Source: Alcaligenes pakistanensis (GTDB lineage Bacteria; Pseudomonadota; Gammaproteobacteria; Burkholderiales; Burkholderiaceae_B). Taken from it: a DNA stretch of 64,000 bases. Where the stretch lies: positions 562,866 to 626,865 of the forward strand of contig NZ_BMZN01000001.1 in assembly GCF_014652815.1 (NCBI RefSeq), read 5' to 3'. The first letter of the stretch is position 1; each line of letters opens with the position of its first letter. A program made the position numbers and the translations under genes. Positions 15,932 to 26,393 of this stretch are shown one piece after another. The notes under the pieces are model-generated. The model saw only the letters and a program-made list of their open reading frames with translations, had not been told where the DNA came from and did no database searches.

Positions 15932-16833
15932 TTAAAGATGCCGGTAGACAGGTAACGATCGCCACGGTCGCACACAATAAAAACGATCGTGGCGTTCTCT
16001 ACCCGTTGTGCCACGCGCATAGCCGCTACCAATGCACCACCGGAAGAAATACCGGCACAGATACCTTCTTCGGCTGCCATACGGCGCGTCATGATCTCGG
16101 CCTCTTGTTGGCCAATCTCTTCAAACATATCCACTTTGGATGGATCGTAGATCTTGGGCAGATAGGCTTCGGGCCATTTACGGATGCCCGCAATCTGCGC
16201 GCCCGGTGCTGGCTGGGCACCCACCACTACAATGCCACTGCTCTGGCTACGCAGGTAATTCCCCACCCCCATGATGGTGCCAGTCGTACCCATGGCACTG
16301 ACAAAGTGAGTGATCTGCCCGTCGGTCTGCTGCCAAATTTCAGGGCCTGTGCTATGTACGTGTGCAGCCGGGTTATCCATATTGGCAAATTGGTCCAGCA
16401 CCTTGCCCTGCCCTTCGGCCTGCATCTTCATCGCCAGATCACGGGCATACTCCATACCACCTTGATCGGCTGGGGTCAGAATCAGCTTCGCACCATAAGC
16501 CGTCATGGAGGCGCGACGCTCCAGCGACAAATTGTCGGGCATGATTAAAATCATTTTATAGCCACGCACGGCCGCAATCATGGCCAGGGCAATACCCGTA
16601 TTGCCACTGGTGGCTTCGATCAAGGTATCCCCCGGCTTGATATCACCGCGGCGCTCGGCTTCCTGAATCATGGAACTGGCGGCACGGTCCTTGACCGAGC
16701 CGGCAGGATTATTGCCTTCCAGCTTGGCCAGCAAGACATTCCCGCGTGTCTGTCCAAACTCGCCAGGAATACGCTGCAAGCGCACCAGCGGGGTTTGACC
16801 AACCGTATCTTCAATTGTGGGATAGTTTTTCAT
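15928..16833 (-). CDS. cysM: Cysteine synthase B
   Basis: A 301-residue PLP enzyme making cysteine (or S-sulfocysteine) from O-acetylserine and sulfide or thiosulfate. The PLP lysine is Lys48 in NPAGSVKDR and the phosphate/substrate loop is SGNTG (76-80). An upstream extension is possible, but the ATG at 16833 (MKNYPTIEDTVG) gives the standard length. It ends convergently with mltB. Confidence 0.94.
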   Translation of the reverse strand: MKNYPTIEDTVGQTPLVRLQRIPGEFGQTRGNVLLAKLEGNNPAGSVKDRAASSMIQEAERRGDIKPGDTLIEATSGNTGIALAMIAAVRGYKMILIMPDNLSLERRASMTAYGAKLILTPADQGGMEYARDLAMKMQAEGQGKVLDQFANMDNPAAHVHSTGPEIWQQTDGQITHFVSAMGTTGTIMGVGNYLRSQSSGIVVVGAQPAPGAQIAGIRKWPEAYLPKIYDPSKVDMFEEIGQQEAEIMTRRMAAEEGICAGISSGGALVAAMRVAQRVENATIVFIVCDRGDRYLSTGIFN

Positions 16834-16934
16834 CGATAAATATCTCTTACCTTGTGCAATGCGGCAGCCAGCACGAACTGACTGCCCCTGCTGACCAAAC
16901 AAACTACTAGCTTAAAGCGAGTCTACGCTCAGAG

Positions 16935-17321
16935 CTATGGCTTTCTTCTTATATCCGCATCAGCCGTACTGGAAGCGGCCTTGGCCTGGGCTTTGGCCGG
17001 CTCCACTTTCAAGCCCGACTGCTCCATCGTAATAATCTTTTTAGCCCCTATGCCTTTGACCCGATCCGCCAGATCCTGCAGCGAATCAAAAGGCCCGCCG
17101 CGCTGTCGCTCCTCCAGAATCAACTCGGCGGTGCGGGGACCAATACCCTTGATTTGCTGTAACTGCTGGACATCCGCAGTATTCAGATCAACTGCTCCCG
17201 CCAAACCCAACGGTCCCCACAAACATACGGCAAGCAAAGCCCGCAGGGCCAACTCCCGCCAGCGTCTCATAAAGTGCAAACGATCTGGGGCTATGGGCAG
17301 AAACTTCAGGGAAGTAGACAT
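16935..17321 (-). CDS. ComEA-like helix-hairpin-helix DNA-binding protein
   Basis: A 128-residue protein with a hydrophobic N-terminal segment (about 22-43, probable signal or anchor) and then a double HhH domain: VDLNTADVQQLQQIKGIGPRTAELI and FDSLQDLADRVKGIGAKKI. This is the ComEA pattern: an exported protein that binds incoming duplex DNA during transformation. An alanine/lysine tail follows. No other competence gene is nearby, so a role in uptake is inferred only from the fold. Confidence 0.8.
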   Translation of the reverse strand: MSTSLKFLPIAPDRLHFMRRWRELALRALLAVCLWGPLGLAGAVDLNTADVQQLQQIKGIGPRTAELILEERQRGGPFDSLQDLADRVKGIGAKKIITMEQSGLKVEPAKAQAKAASSTADADIRRKP

Positions 17322-17437
17322 GATAAAGGCTCCTTGGAAAGAAGCCTTTATGGTGCCGCCTGCGGGATTGAAACGGCTGCCCCTGGACAGCGTTTAGCCA
17401 TGCGTAACAGCCCGCATGGACTTTATAACCATGGCAA

Positions 17438-18436
17438 TTAGCGCAACGCACCTGCCTGCAGCAAACGCCGTACGTACTCGCCCACACCAGTCTGCACATC
17501 ATTGAAGGGCTTGTCGTAACCCGCAGCACGCAACTGCGTCAAATCCGCTTGGGTATGACTTTGATAGCGGCCTTTCAAGTCGTCAGGAAAGGGAATGTAT
17601 TGCAGAAATTGCTGGGTAACCAGATCATCCAATTCCAGTGCAGGCAAGCCATCGTGCTCTCGCAAGGTATTGACGACAGTCTGAGCCACATCATTGAACG
17701 GTTGAGCACGACCCGAACCGCAATTAAATACGCCGGACTGTTTGTCCTGACCCAGGAAATGGAGATTTACCGAAACAACGTCATCAATAAAAACAAAGTC
17801 GCGTTGCTGACCACCATCCACGTAGCCATCCCAAGCACCAAACAGCAACACATGGCCGTCGCGACGGTATTGCAGCATATTGTGATAAGCCACCGAGGCC
17901 ATACGGCCTTTGTGCTGCTCTTGCGGACCATAGACGTTGAAGTAACGCAGACCGACTACAGGTGCGCGCAGACTGCCCAGATGGCGGCGCAAGACCTGAT
18001 CAAACAAAAACTTGGAGTAGCCATAGACGTTCAAGGGCGCTTCGTTGCTCAGGTCCTCAGCATACAAGGGGCCAGCACCGTAAACCGCAGCAGACGAGGC
18101 GTACAACAAGGGGATACGCTTGGCCTGGCAGTACTCAAAGATTTCCAGGGTGACGCGGTAGTTGTTGTCCATCATGAACTGGCCGTTACGCTCGGTGGTG
18201 TCCGAACATGCGCCCTGATGTAAAACAGCTTCAATATTAGAGAACTCGTCCCGAGCCAGACGGGCACGGAAATCGTCCTTATCCATATAGTCTGCAATTT
18301 GGCCATGCGCCAGATTGACGAACTTGTCGCCATCACTCAGGTCATCCACCACCAGAATGTCAGTCACACCCTGCTGGTTCAGACCTTTCACCAAATTGCT
18401 GCCAATAAAGCCAGCACCACCGGTCACTACAATCAT
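17438..18436 (-). CDS. hldD: ADP-L-glycero-D-manno-heptose 6-epimerase
   Basis: A 332-residue short-chain dehydrogenase/reductase-fold epimerase that finishes the activated heptose for the LPS inner core. NADP-binding GGAGFIGS is at 6-13 and the catalytic YGYSK at 138-142. The ATG at 18436 overlaps the hldA stop (ATGA), and an apparent 30-codon upstream extension lies within hldA and is rejected. It is the last gene of the long minus-strand cluster. Confidence 0.96.
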   Translation of the reverse strand: MIVVTGGAGFIGSNLVKGLNQQGVTDILVVDDLSDGDKFVNLAHGQIADYMDKDDFRARLARDEFSNIEAVLHQGACSDTTERNGQFMMDNNYRVTLEIFEYCQAKRIPLLYASSAAVYGAGPLYAEDLSNEAPLNVYGYSKFLFDQVLRRHLGSLRAPVVGLRYFNVYGPQEQHKGRMASVAYHNMLQYRRDGHVLLFGAWDGYVDGGQQRDFVFIDDVVSVNLHFLGQDKQSGVFNCGSGRAQPFNDVAQTVVNTLREHDGLPALELDDLVTQQFLQYIPFPDDLKGRYQSHTQADLTQLRAAGYDKPFNDVQTGVGEYVRRLLQAGALR

Positions 18437-19362
18437 GCCAATTCCTTTGCCGTCACAATAGACGTACCCAATTTTCCGACTACGATACCGCCCGCACGAT
18501 TCGCCCAGCGCATGGCCTGCAGCCAATCCAGACCCGCCGCTCGCATGACCGCCAGCGTTGCCAATACCGTGTCCCCAGCGCCGGAGACGTCAAACACTTC
18601 TTGTGCCTGAGCATCCACATGCTCACGCCCCTGTTCAGTGAACAAGGTCATGCCTTGCTCGGAACGGGTAATCAGCAAACATTCCAGATCCAACTTACGA
18701 CGCAAGTTCTGGGCGCGTTGCATTAAATCATCCTCATCTTTCCAGGCGCCTACTGCTTCCTGCATTTCCAGACGATTGGGCGTCAGGATAGTGGCACCTT
18801 GGTAGCGCTCGTAGGTTTTCCCTTTGGGATCGACCAAAATAGGGATATTTTTGGCCCGCGCCAAAGCGATCAAACTTTCCACCTGCCCCAAGGCACCCTT
18901 GGCATAGTCCGACAGCACCAGTACCTGATGCTGATCGAGCAGATCGCTCATGCTTTGATGCAGCTGATCCAAGGCACTGCTGGCTGGGCTTTCTTCAAAA
19001 TCTACACGCAGCAATTGCTGCTGACGGCCCAATACACGCAGCTTGAGCGACGTGGGCATCAGAGGATCCTGCACCCAATGCGCTTGAACATGATCTTCTT
19101 TAGCCAGTTCGCGCACGGTCTTGCCGGCCTCGTCCTGCCCGATCACGCCCAGGAGACTAGCCTGCGCACCCAAGGCTGCAATATTGCGCGCCACGTTAGC
19201 GGCACCACCTAACCGGTCTTCCACTCGGCCCATTTTGACCACAGGCACCGGAGCTTCAGGGGAAATGCGCTCTACATCGCCGAACCAATAGCGGTCCAGC
19301 ATCACATCCCCAACCACCAGCACACGGCTAGCGGCAACGGCTTGACTGGGGAACTCCATCAT
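18433..19362 (-). CDS. hldA: D-glycero-beta-D-manno-heptose-7-phosphate kinase (HldA type, kinase only)
   Basis: A 309-residue PfkB-family sugar kinase. The catalytic GAGD motif is at 261-264, and the substrate-binding segment GGAANVARN is near 52-60. E. coli HldE is bifunctional (477 residues), but this protein ends after the kinase domain, so a separate HldC adenylyltransferase must lie elsewhere. GGAG precedes the first ATG by 5 nt, and that ATG overlaps the lapB stop. Confidence 0.93.
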   Translation of the reverse strand: MMEFPSQAVAASRVLVVGDVMLDRYWFGDVERISPEAPVPVVKMGRVEDRLGGAANVARNIAALGAQASLLGVIGQDEAGKTVRELAKEDHVQAHWVQDPLMPTSLKLRVLGRQQQLLRVDFEESPASSALDQLHQSMSDLLDQHQVLVLSDYAKGALGQVESLIALARAKNIPILVDPKGKTYERYQGATILTPNRLEMQEAVGAWKDEDDLMQRAQNLRRKLDLECLLITRSEQGMTLFTEQGREHVDAQAQEVFDVSGAGDTVLATLAVMRAAGLDWLQAMRWANRAGGIVVGKLGTSIVTAKELA

Positions 19363-20600
19363 TTCAACTCCTCAAGACGTCGAGGGGCATAGGTTTCCCA
19401 GGAATTACACCCAGGACATTGCCAGTAAAAATGGCGGGCTTCAAAACCGCAGGAGCTGCAAGAGTAACGATCCAGACGCTGGGTGTGTCTATGGATCAAG
19501 GAACGCAACAAACTTAAATCGGCGCCCGCGATAACCTGGTCCACCCCAACCGTATCGGCACCCTCTTTGTTCTGTCCTTGATCCTGAAGTTCTACTTCCA
19601 GCATCTTGTCCAAGCCCAATAAAGAAGGATGGGCACGTAAAGCGTCACGCGCAAAAGCCCAGGCCTGCAAATGGCCTTCCTGCTCTCGCAGAACGCGGAA
19701 CAGTACATTAAAAATATCCAGGCTGGGATGTTGCTGGTAATGGCTGCGCAGCATGGCAACGCCCTCCGCATCCCGACCCAACTTGCGATAACTATCCAGC
19801 AACTCGGTGGCGTACAGGCCCACATAGTCTGGCGCGCTATTCAGGATAGACACCAGATACGCACGTTCCTGCTCGCTTTGGCCTTGCATGCGCGCTACAC
19901 GTGCACGCAGGCTGGCAACTCGGGCTTGCGAGGCGTACATGCCTTGCTGACCGCTACCCAGTTTACGAATGGCATTATCGGCCTCGTCCAGCGCTTTGCC
20001 TGCCCGATCAAAATCGGGTTGCTTACCCTGCAAAGCACCTTCGGCTTGCTCACACTGGTAGTGCACTAGCTGGGGCACCGGTTCGTCGACCAAAGCACGC
20101 AAGCGACGCACCGCTTCAATAGCACGCGGCCAATCATGCTCGGACTCATAAATACGGATCAAGGCACGCATGGCCGGGATTGCAAAGCGCGTTTCTCGCA
20201 CCGCCTCGAAGGCAGCTTCCGCCCTATCCAGCATGCCGGCTTTCAAAAAGTCTTGTGCAATCTGAAATTGAGCATTTTCACGATCTGCTACAGGCAGATC
20301 GGCACGCGATAAAAGGCTTTGATGCACACGAATAGCACGTTCCATTTCACCACGGCGGCGGAACAGGCTACCCAGCGCAAAGTGCAGCTCGGTGGTTTCT
20401 GGGTCCAGCTTGGCGACTTCAACAAACGCGTCAATGGCACGATCCGGCTCTTCATTGAGCAGAAAATTCAAACCCTTGAAGTACGAGTCCGGCAAAGTAC
20501 GAGTTTCGGACATCATCTGCCGAAAATCCACCCGCGCCGCCACCCAGCCCAAGCCAAATAAAATAGGTACAAAAACCAACCACCAGGTTTCAAAATCCAC
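19359..20600 (-). CDS. lapB: LapB (YciM), LPS assembly regulator with TPR repeats
   Basis: A 413-residue inner-membrane protein: one N-terminal span (about 6-22), TPR repeats, and a C-terminal rubredoxin-like zinc knuckle with Cys381, 384, 395 and 398. LapB directs FtsH to LpxC, thereby limiting lipid A synthesis. It lies between lapA and hldA, so LPS control and heptose synthesis share a transcript here. Confidence 0.93.
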   Translation of the reverse strand: MDFETWWLVFVPILFGLGWVAARVDFRQMMSETRTLPDSYFKGLNFLLNEEPDRAIDAFVEVAKLDPETTELHFALGSLFRRRGEMERAIRVHQSLLSRADLPVADRENAQFQIAQDFLKAGMLDRAEAAFEAVRETRFAIPAMRALIRIYESEHDWPRAIEAVRRLRALVDEPVPQLVHYQCEQAEGALQGKQPDFDRAGKALDEADNAIRKLGSGQQGMYASQARVASLRARVARMQGQSEQERAYLVSILNSAPDYVGLYATELLDSYRKLGRDAEGVAMLRSHYQQHPSLDIFNVLFRVLREQEGHLQAWAFARDALRAHPSLLGLDKMLEVELQDQGQNKEGADTVGVDQVIAGADLSLLRSLIHRHTQRLDRYSCSSCGFEARHFYWQCPGCNSWETYAPRRLEELK

Positions 20601-20616
20601 TGTTTACTCCAACGGC

Positions 20617-20949
20617 TTACAAAGGCGCCAAGGGGGCGACGATCTCGGGCGCGACGGCAGCCGTGTTAACGGGTGACTGTTGTGCTTGTTCCAGCCTGTC
20701 TTGCAGACGGTCCATTTCACGGCGCAAACGATTGACCTCGCGACGGCGACGCATAACAGCGCCCACCATCAAAAGCAGTCCCAACACCAAGCCTAAAATA
20801 AAAGCCGCTAGCATCACGACGATCAGTGGAACGTCTTGAATAATATGCTCGGCGAAAAAGCTGACCTGTACCGGTTCCGTGTTTTTGAGTGCGAACAACA
20901 GCACAATCACAAAAACCAGCAGACGCAATACCCAGACTAAGTAGCGCAT
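20617..20949 (-). CDS. lapA: LapA-domain inner-membrane protein
   Basis: A 110-residue protein with two membrane spans (about 5-21 and 42-66) and a basic, probably coiled-coil segment (about 68-90, RRRREVNRLRREMDRLQDRLEQ). This is the LapA (DUF1049) pattern, always found with LapB. The role is assistance in LPS assembly; the details are unknown. Confidence 0.88.
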   Translation of the reverse strand: MRYLVWVLRLLVFVIVLLFALKNTEPVQVSFFAEHIIQDVPLIVVMLAAFILGLVLGLLLMVGAVMRRRREVNRLRREMDRLQDRLEQAQQSPVNTAAVAPEIVAPLAPL

Positions 20950-21014
20950 TATTAGGGCTCCAACAGTGTTTTTATAATGTCTGATTGTACGTGCAAGCGG
21001 AATTTAGCGCACAC

Positions 21015-21040
21015 GCAAAACAGGCCCTAAAAAGGGCCTG
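21015..21040 (-). terminator. Hairpin after ihfB, possible partial terminator
   Basis: Stem CAGGCCC (21021-21027) / GGGCCTG (21034-21040) is followed on the minus strand by GTTTTG, a short T run. An outer GCACAC/GTGTGC pairing (21009-21014 with 21049-21054) could extend it. It may lower expression of lapA and later genes compared with rpsA and ihfB. Confidence 0.5.
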
Positions 21041-21063
21041 CTAAATCAGTGTGCAAGTAGGTC

Positions 21064-21423
21064 TTAACCGTGACGGACTCTCGCATTAAGCTGCTCGAAG
21101 GCAGACGACTGGTCGTCCGCTTCGATTTGCTCTTGCTCAAGAAAGACAGAATCGACTCGCTCACGCAATTCTTTACCGGCTTTAAAGTGCGGCACCTGTT
21201 TACCAGGCACCATCACTTTTTCACCCGATTTGGGATTGCGCCCTACCCGCGGCGAGCGGGTAGAGAGCGAAAAACTGCCAAACCCTCGGATTTCGATCCG
21301 TTGACCACTGGCCAAAGCCTGGGTCATTGAATCCAAAACCGTTTTCACGGCGAAATCCATATCGCGCAGAGCCAGCTGCGGATAGCGACTGGCCAACAAC
21401 GCGATCAGCTCAGACTTTGTCAC
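21064..21423 (-). CDS. ihfB: Integration host factor beta subunit
   Basis: A 119-residue DNA-bending protein. The HU/IHF core is complete ([57 protein letters not shown]). Compared with E. coli IhfB (94 residues) it has about 25 extra C-terminal residues. It directly follows rpsA, the conserved order in proteobacteria. Confidence 0.96.
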   Translation of the reverse strand: MTKSELIALLASRYPQLALRDMDFAVKTVLDSMTQALASGQRIEIRGFGSFSLSTRSPRVGRNPKSGEKVMVPGKQVPHFKAGKELRERVDSVFLEQEQIEADDQSSAFEQLNARVRHG

Positions 21424-21428
21424 GCTGA

Positions 21429-23147
21429 TTAACCGTCGTCGCGTTGCTGCTGATCCAGCTTGGCACGCAGCAGAGCACCCAGGTTGGTCGTACCGGACGA
21501 AGCGCTAGCTTCGGTCAGACGGGCCATGGATTGAGCGGTTTCGGCAGTATCACGTGCCTTGATGGACAGTTGAATCGAACGGGTCTTGCGATCCACGCTC
21601 AAGATCATGGTGTCGATTTCCTGACCTTCTTTCAGCGCAGTCGTTGCGTCTTCCACACGGCCCGAGGAGATCTCGGAGGCGCGCAGGTAACCTTCAACGT
21701 CCAGCGACAGCGTTACAACAGCACCCTTAGGCTCAACCGACTTCACGACGCCGTTTACCACAGCACCCTTGTCGTAGGTGGCTACGAAGTTGTTGAACGG
21801 ATCGCCTTCCAGCTGTTTGATACCCAGGGAAATGCGCTCTTTGTCGGTGTCGATACCCAGAACCACGGCGTCAACTTCGTCGCCCTTCTTGAAGTTGCGA
21901 ACGGCTTCTTCGCCAGTCTCGGACCAGGACAGGTCGGACAGGTGAACCAGGCCGTCGATACCGCCAGGCAGACCAACGAACACGCCAAAGTCGGTGATGG
22001 ACTTGATGCCACCGCGAACTTTGTCGCCGCGTTTGAAGTTGATGGCGAAATCTTCCCATGGGTTGGCACGGCACTGCTTCATGCCCAAGGAGATACGACG
22101 ACGATCTTCGTCGATTTCCAGAACCATGACTTCGACTTCTTCACCCAAGGTCACGACCTTGCGTGGGTCAACGTTCTTGTTGGTCCAATCCATTTCGGAT
22201 ACGTGCACCAGGCCTTCGATACCGTCTTCCACTTCAACGAATGCACCGTAATCGGTCAGGTTGGTAACCTTGCCGAACAAACGGGTGTGTTGTGGGTAGC
22301 GACGTGCCAGACCGATCCAAGGATCTTCGCCCAGCTGTTTGACGCCCAGGGAGACACGGCTCTTTTCTTGATCGAACTTGAGAACCTTGGCTTCGATTTC
22401 CTGACCCACCTGCAGAACTTCGGATGGGTGACGAACACGGCGCCAGGCCATGTCGGTGATGTGCAACAGACCGTCGATGCCGCCCAGATCCACGAACGCA
22501 CCGTAGTCGGTGATGTTCTTGACGATACCTTTGACGATAGCGCCTTCGGACAGGGTTTCCAGCAGTTTCTGACGCTCTTCGCCCATGGAGGCTTCCAGCA
22601 CAGCGCGACGCGACAACACAACGTTGTTACGCTTGCGATCGAGCTTGATAACCTTGAATTCCAGGGTCTTGCCTTCGTATGGCGTGGTGTCTTTGACAGG
22701 ACGCAGATCAACCAGCGAACCAGGCAAGAAGGCACGGATGCCGTTGGTCATGACAGTCAAACCGCCCTTGACCTTACCGGTGATGGTACCGTTGACCAGC
22801 TCGCCGGACTCCAGCGCTTGCTCGAGCGACAACCAGGCCGACAGACGCTTGGCGCGGTCGCGGGACAGGATGGTGTCGCCGTAGCCGTTTTCAAAGGCAT
22901 CGATTGCCACGGAGACGAAGTCACCCGCTTGAACTTCGAGTTCGCCCTGATCGTTCAGGAACTCTTCCAGGGGGATCAGTGCCTCGGACTTCAGGCCAGC
23001 ATTGACCAACACGTAGTTGTGGTCAATACGCAGAACCTCGGCGGAGATAACTTCGCCGCTTTTCAGGTCTTGGTTTTTAATGCTTTCTGCAAACAAATCG
23101 GCAAAACTTTCGCCGCCCGTTGCGTCTGTGTGAAGGTTAGTGGACAT
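21429..23147 (-). CDS. rpsA: 30S ribosomal protein S1
   Basis: A 572-residue protein with six S1 OB-fold repeats. The repeats show the usual [22 protein letters not shown]-type pattern (for instance [27 protein letters not shown]). The first two bind the ribosome and the rest bind mRNA during initiation. It lies between cmk and ihfB as in other proteobacteria. A long plus-strand frame antisense to it is a codon-bias shadow. Confidence 0.98.
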   Translation of the reverse strand: MSTNLHTDATGGESFADLFAESIKNQDLKSGEVISAEVLRIDHNYVLVNAGLKSEALIPLEEFLNDQGELEVQAGDFVSVAIDAFENGYGDTILSRDRAKRLSAWLSLEQALESGELVNGTITGKVKGGLTVMTNGIRAFLPGSLVDLRPVKDTTPYEGKTLEFKVIKLDRKRNNVVLSRRAVLEASMGEERQKLLETLSEGAIVKGIVKNITDYGAFVDLGGIDGLLHITDMAWRRVRHPSEVLQVGQEIEAKVLKFDQEKSRVSLGVKQLGEDPWIGLARRYPQHTRLFGKVTNLTDYGAFVEVEDGIEGLVHVSEMDWTNKNVDPRKVVTLGEEVEVMVLEIDEDRRRISLGMKQCRANPWEDFAINFKRGDKVRGGIKSITDFGVFVGLPGGIDGLVHLSDLSWSETGEEAVRNFKKGDEVDAVVLGIDTDKERISLGIKQLEGDPFNNFVATYDKGAVVNGVVKSVEPKGAVVTLSLDVEGYLRASEISSGRVEDATTALKEGQEIDTMILSVDRKTRSIQLSIKARDTAETAQSMARLTEASASSGTTNLGALLRAKLDQQQRDDG

Positions 23148-23231
23148 TAAATCAATCCGTCAGCCAAAATGGCCGTAAAAAACACACCAGGTGAAACCCG
23201 GTGGAGTGAACAAAGCCCGACCAGCACGGGA

Positions 23232-23912
23232 TTAGGCTGTCGGGACCGCAATGCCCGACCAAAGGTCGAGCACCTTATTTACAACTTCTTGGATGCTGAG
23301 CTGGGAAGAATCCACAATGTGGGCACCCAGCGCAGGCACAAGCGGAGCATGGGTTCGAGAACGATCACGTTCATCGCGCGCACGCAAGTCCGCCAAAAGA
23401 CTCGTAAGATTAGCAGAAATACCCTTTTCGCTCAACTGTTTACAGCGTCTTTGGGCGCGGACTTCAGCATCTGCCAGCAAAAATATCTTTAAAGGCGCGT
23501 CCGGGAACACAACTGTGCCCATATCGCGTCCATCCCCCACTAAACCGGGCGCTACGCGAAAATCCCGCTGCCGTTGCAAAAGTGCCTCACGCACCAAGGG
23601 CAAAGCGGCAACCTGCGAGGCCAGATTACCCACTTCTTCCTGGCGAATAGCATCACTGACATCTTCGCCATCCATGTAGATGTGGGGGTAATCAAACCGT
23701 ACATTCAGATTTTGGGCCGCATCCTGGACCTGGGCCTCGTTTTGCACATCCACACCACGGCGCAGGCAGGACAGTGCCGTCAGGCGGTACAAGGCCCCGC
23801 TATCAAGCGTATGCCAGCCCAAGCGCTGCGCAACCAGGGACGCAATCGTCCCCTTGCCGGATGCGGTGGGGCCATCAATGGTAATGACGGGAATGGCGGT
23901 CTGCTCTGTCAT
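23232..23912 (-). CDS. cmk: Cytidylate kinase
   Basis: A 226-residue enzyme phosphorylating CMP and dCMP. The P-loop GPTASGKGT is at 14-22, and the substrate-binding segment [16 protein letters not shown] is clear. Its start overlaps the aroA stop by 4 bp. Confidence 0.96.
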   Translation of the reverse strand: MTEQTAIPVITIDGPTASGKGTIASLVAQRLGWHTLDSGALYRLTALSCLRRGVDVQNEAQVQDAAQNLNVRFDYPHIYMDGEDVSDAIRQEEVGNLASQVAALPLVREALLQRQRDFRVAPGLVGDGRDMGTVVFPDAPLKIFLLADAEVRAQRRCKQLSEKGISANLTSLLADLRARDERDRSRTHAPLVPALGAHIVDSSQLSIQEVVNKVLDLWSGIAVPTA

Positions 23913-25231
23913 GCCTGCACCAATTGTTCAAAAACGGAAAAATAGTCGGGGAACGTCTTGCTGACGCAGGCCGGGTCCAGAATCGTGACCGGAACCGGTC
24001 CGAAGCTGGCTAAGGAAAAGCACATGGCAATGCGGTGATCATCATAAGTTTCAATGCTGGCCGAACGCCATTGATCGGCGGCAATAGGATGTACCGTCAA
24101 GCAGTCCGGACCCGACTCCACCGTCGCACCCAGCTTGCGCAATTCAGCTTGCATAGCGTCGATACGGTCGGTTTCTTTGACACGCCAGCTGGCAATATTT
24201 CGCAGGGTGCAGGGACCGTCGGCAAACATGGCCATGGCAGCGGCTGTCATGGCAGCATCTGGAATGTGGTTGAAGTCCAGATCAAAGGCTTTTAACTTCT
24301 CGCCCTGAGCCACACACAGACCAGAAACGATTAACTCATTGGCATGACGTTCAATACGTGCGCCCATGGCTTCGGCCACATCAGCAAACTGAATATCGCC
24401 TTGCAGGCTTTCTGTACCCACACCTTGAATGCGTAGCGGTCCGCCGCCCAATGCACCCAGTGCAATAAAGTAGGAAGCTGAAGAGGCATCACCTTCGACC
24501 ACATACGTGCCTGGGCTGACATAAGCCGCATCAGCGGGCACAGTAAAACTGCTCCAGCCATCGCGCGCTACCTGCACACCAAAACGCGCCATCATGGCCA
24601 GGGTGATTTCGATGTAAGGCTGGGAGATCAGCTCCCCTTCCACTTCGATACGCAAAGGCTGAGCGGTACGGGCCGTCAACAAAGGGGCTGCCATCAGCAA
24701 GGCCGTCAGGAACTGGCTGGAGACAGTGCCTTTTACCGAAACGCGACGCTGATCCGCCTGAGCCAACTCTCCAATCGCCAGGGGCGGATAGCCTTCGGTA
24801 CCCAGATACTGAACATCTGCCCCAAGACTGCGCAAGGCATCGACCAGATCACCGATAGGACGCTCGTGCATACGGGCAATGCCACTTAGATTAAAGCGGC
24901 CACCCATCAGGCCCAATGCCGCCGTCAATGAGCGGAACGCCGTGCCCGCATTCCCCAAGAACAAATCAGCATCACGGTGCGCGAAAGGGGCGCCACCGTC
25001 GATCACGACCGTACCCTGCCCTAGATCCTGCACCGCCACACCCATTTGCTGCAAGGCCGCCATCATGACGCGGGTGTCATCCGAATGCAGCAGGCCTTCC
25101 AGGCGCGTTTGCCCCTGAGCCAAGGCAGCCAACAAAAGAGCCCGATTGGAAATGCTTTTGGAGCCGGGCAATTGCAGCTGTCCACTGGCACGTTTAATGG
25201 GGTTCAAAACAAGACTGTCGCTTTGGCTCAT
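23909..25231 (-). CDS. aroA: 3-phosphoshikimate 1-carboxyvinyltransferase (EPSP synthase)
   Basis: A 440-residue shikimate-pathway enzyme. [18 protein letters not shown] carries the shikimate-phosphate-binding Lys25, and [11 protein letters not shown] is the PEP/glyphosate-binding loop, of the glyphosate-sensitive class I form. RVKETDRI near the C-terminus is also conserved. It overlaps both tyrA and cmk by 4 bp, indicating coupled translation. Confidence 0.97.
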   Translation of the reverse strand: MSQSDSLVLNPIKRASGQLQLPGSKSISNRALLLAALAQGQTRLEGLLHSDDTRVMMAALQQMGVAVQDLGQGTVVIDGGAPFAHRDADLFLGNAGTAFRSLTAALGLMGGRFNLSGIARMHERPIGDLVDALRSLGADVQYLGTEGYPPLAIGELAQADQRRVSVKGTVSSQFLTALLMAAPLLTARTAQPLRIEVEGELISQPYIEITLAMMARFGVQVARDGWSSFTVPADAAYVSPGTYVVEGDASSASYFIALGALGGGPLRIQGVGTESLQGDIQFADVAEAMGARIERHANELIVSGLCVAQGEKLKAFDLDFNHIPDAAMTAAAMAMFADGPCTLRNIASWRVKETDRIDAMQAELRKLGATVESGPDCLTVHPIAADQWRSASIETYDDHRIAMCFSLASFGPVPVTILDPACVSKTFPDYFSVFEQLVQA

Positions 25232-26133
25232 TGCAAACCACTCCTACTCGCCCAAAAACGGCGCGCCAAGGCAGCGCGCTCTAAAAATTCGTACAAAGCC
25301 TGGCCGTCCTGATCCTGCAAGGCTTGCTCAGCCTGATCCAGGGCAAGGCGTACTTCGTGAAGTTGGCTGAGCACCGCCTCGCGATTACTCAGAAAAATAT
25401 CGCGCCACACCTCCGCGGAACCAGCGGCAATACGGGTGAAGTCCCTAAAGCCAGTCCCCGCCAAGGCGAAGCGTTGGTCCGAATTGCTGCTGGAGGCCAC
25501 CTGCCACATAAAGACTGAAGACAGGAAGTGCGGCACATGGCTGACCGAGGCCAAAACCTCGTCATGTGTCGCCGGGTCCATCAACATGACCCGCGCCCCG
25601 CAGCACTCCCACACAGCGATCAAACGTTCGCGTGCGTTGGCACTGTTTTCTTCCAGGGGGGTCAAAATGACGTTGCGGCCCTCATACAAATCCGCACGGG
25701 CCGCTTCCGGGCCTACCGTCTCCGCACCCGCAATGGGGTGACCAGGGACAAATTGGCTGATGCGTTCACCCAAGGCCTCGCGCGCGACGCCGACCACATC
25801 CACTTTGGTGCTACCCGCATCGCTGATCAAGGTGTCTTCACGCAAATGGGGACGCAATGCCTTCAGTACCGAAGCCATCGCTCCGATGGGAGTGGCCAGC
25901 ACAATCAGATCAGCCTGCTGCGCCGCTTGCTCCAGCGTGGCGATTTCATCGATCAGCCCCAACTCCTGAGCGCGCCGCAGACTTTTCAGCTGCCGGCCTA
26001 CGCCCAATACTTTACCCACGGCTCCCGAGCGCTTGAGCGCCAGAGCCAAGGAGCCGCCAATCAAACCGACCCCGACGACCGCCAGCACCGGAACCAAGGG
26101 CGGCGGCGCCATAGTTTCTGATGACGCTATCAT
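25228..26133 (-). CDS. tyrA: Prephenate dehydrogenase
   Basis: A 301-residue NAD(P)-dependent enzyme of tyrosine synthesis. The Rossmann GVGLIGG is at 21-27 and [11 protein letters not shown] is a prephenate-site motif. There is no chorismate mutase domain, unlike E. coli TyrA; that activity is on PheA. A 260 bp gap with a perfect hairpin separates it from pheA. Confidence 0.94.
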   Translation of the reverse strand: MIASSETMAPPPLVPVLAVVGVGLIGGSLALALKRSGAVGKVLGVGRQLKSLRRAQELGLIDEIATLEQAAQQADLIVLATPIGAMASVLKALRPHLREDTLISDAGSTKVDVVGVAREALGERISQFVPGHPIAGAETVGPEAARADLYEGRNVILTPLEENSANARERLIAVWECCGARVMLMDPATHDEVLASVSHVPHFLSSVFMWQVASSSNSDQRFALAGTGFRDFTRIAAGSAEVWRDIFLSNREAVLSQLHEVRLALDQAEQALQDQDGQALYEFLERAALARRFWASRSGLQ

Positions 26134-26342
26134 GATTAATTCCGTTCCCTTTCAGGCCGTCTAAGCACAGCGCATTGCTTGAAAACGCACTGGCAAAACC
26201 GGGATATTGATGCAGACTTTGCCAGGCCAAACACCACGGCAAGCAGCAAAGCCTCAGTCCTGCACAAGCCTCTGCTTAAACAACACAGCCTATGCAAGCA
26301 TGCCTTGAACAAACAGGTCCTAAACAGGCAATAAGACCTTGA

Positions 26343-26369
26343 GTGGGGAAAGTCCCAAACTTTCCCCAC
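26343..26369. repeat. Perfect 11 bp hairpin between pheA and tyrA
   Basis: GTGGGGAAAGT (26343-26353), loop CCCAA, ACTTTCCCCAC (26359-26369). It lies 24 bp past the pheA stop. Neither side has a T run, so it is not a classical terminator. It could protect the upstream mRNA 3' end or mark a processing site in the gyrA-hldD transcript. Confidence 0.7.
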
Positions 26370-26393
26370 CCTGGCCTTGCTTGTTTCTGATGC

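Noticed and set aside
17325-17348. AAAGGCT/AGCCTTT hairpin as terminator of hldD
   Set aside because: Short stem with no T run, and it lies at the comEA-like start rather than directly after hldD; support too weak.
21444-23150. 568-codon plus-strand open frame opposite rpsA
   Set aside because: It mirrors the repeated S1 coding sequence; no ribosome site and no recognisable domain. It is a product of codon bias in the real gene.
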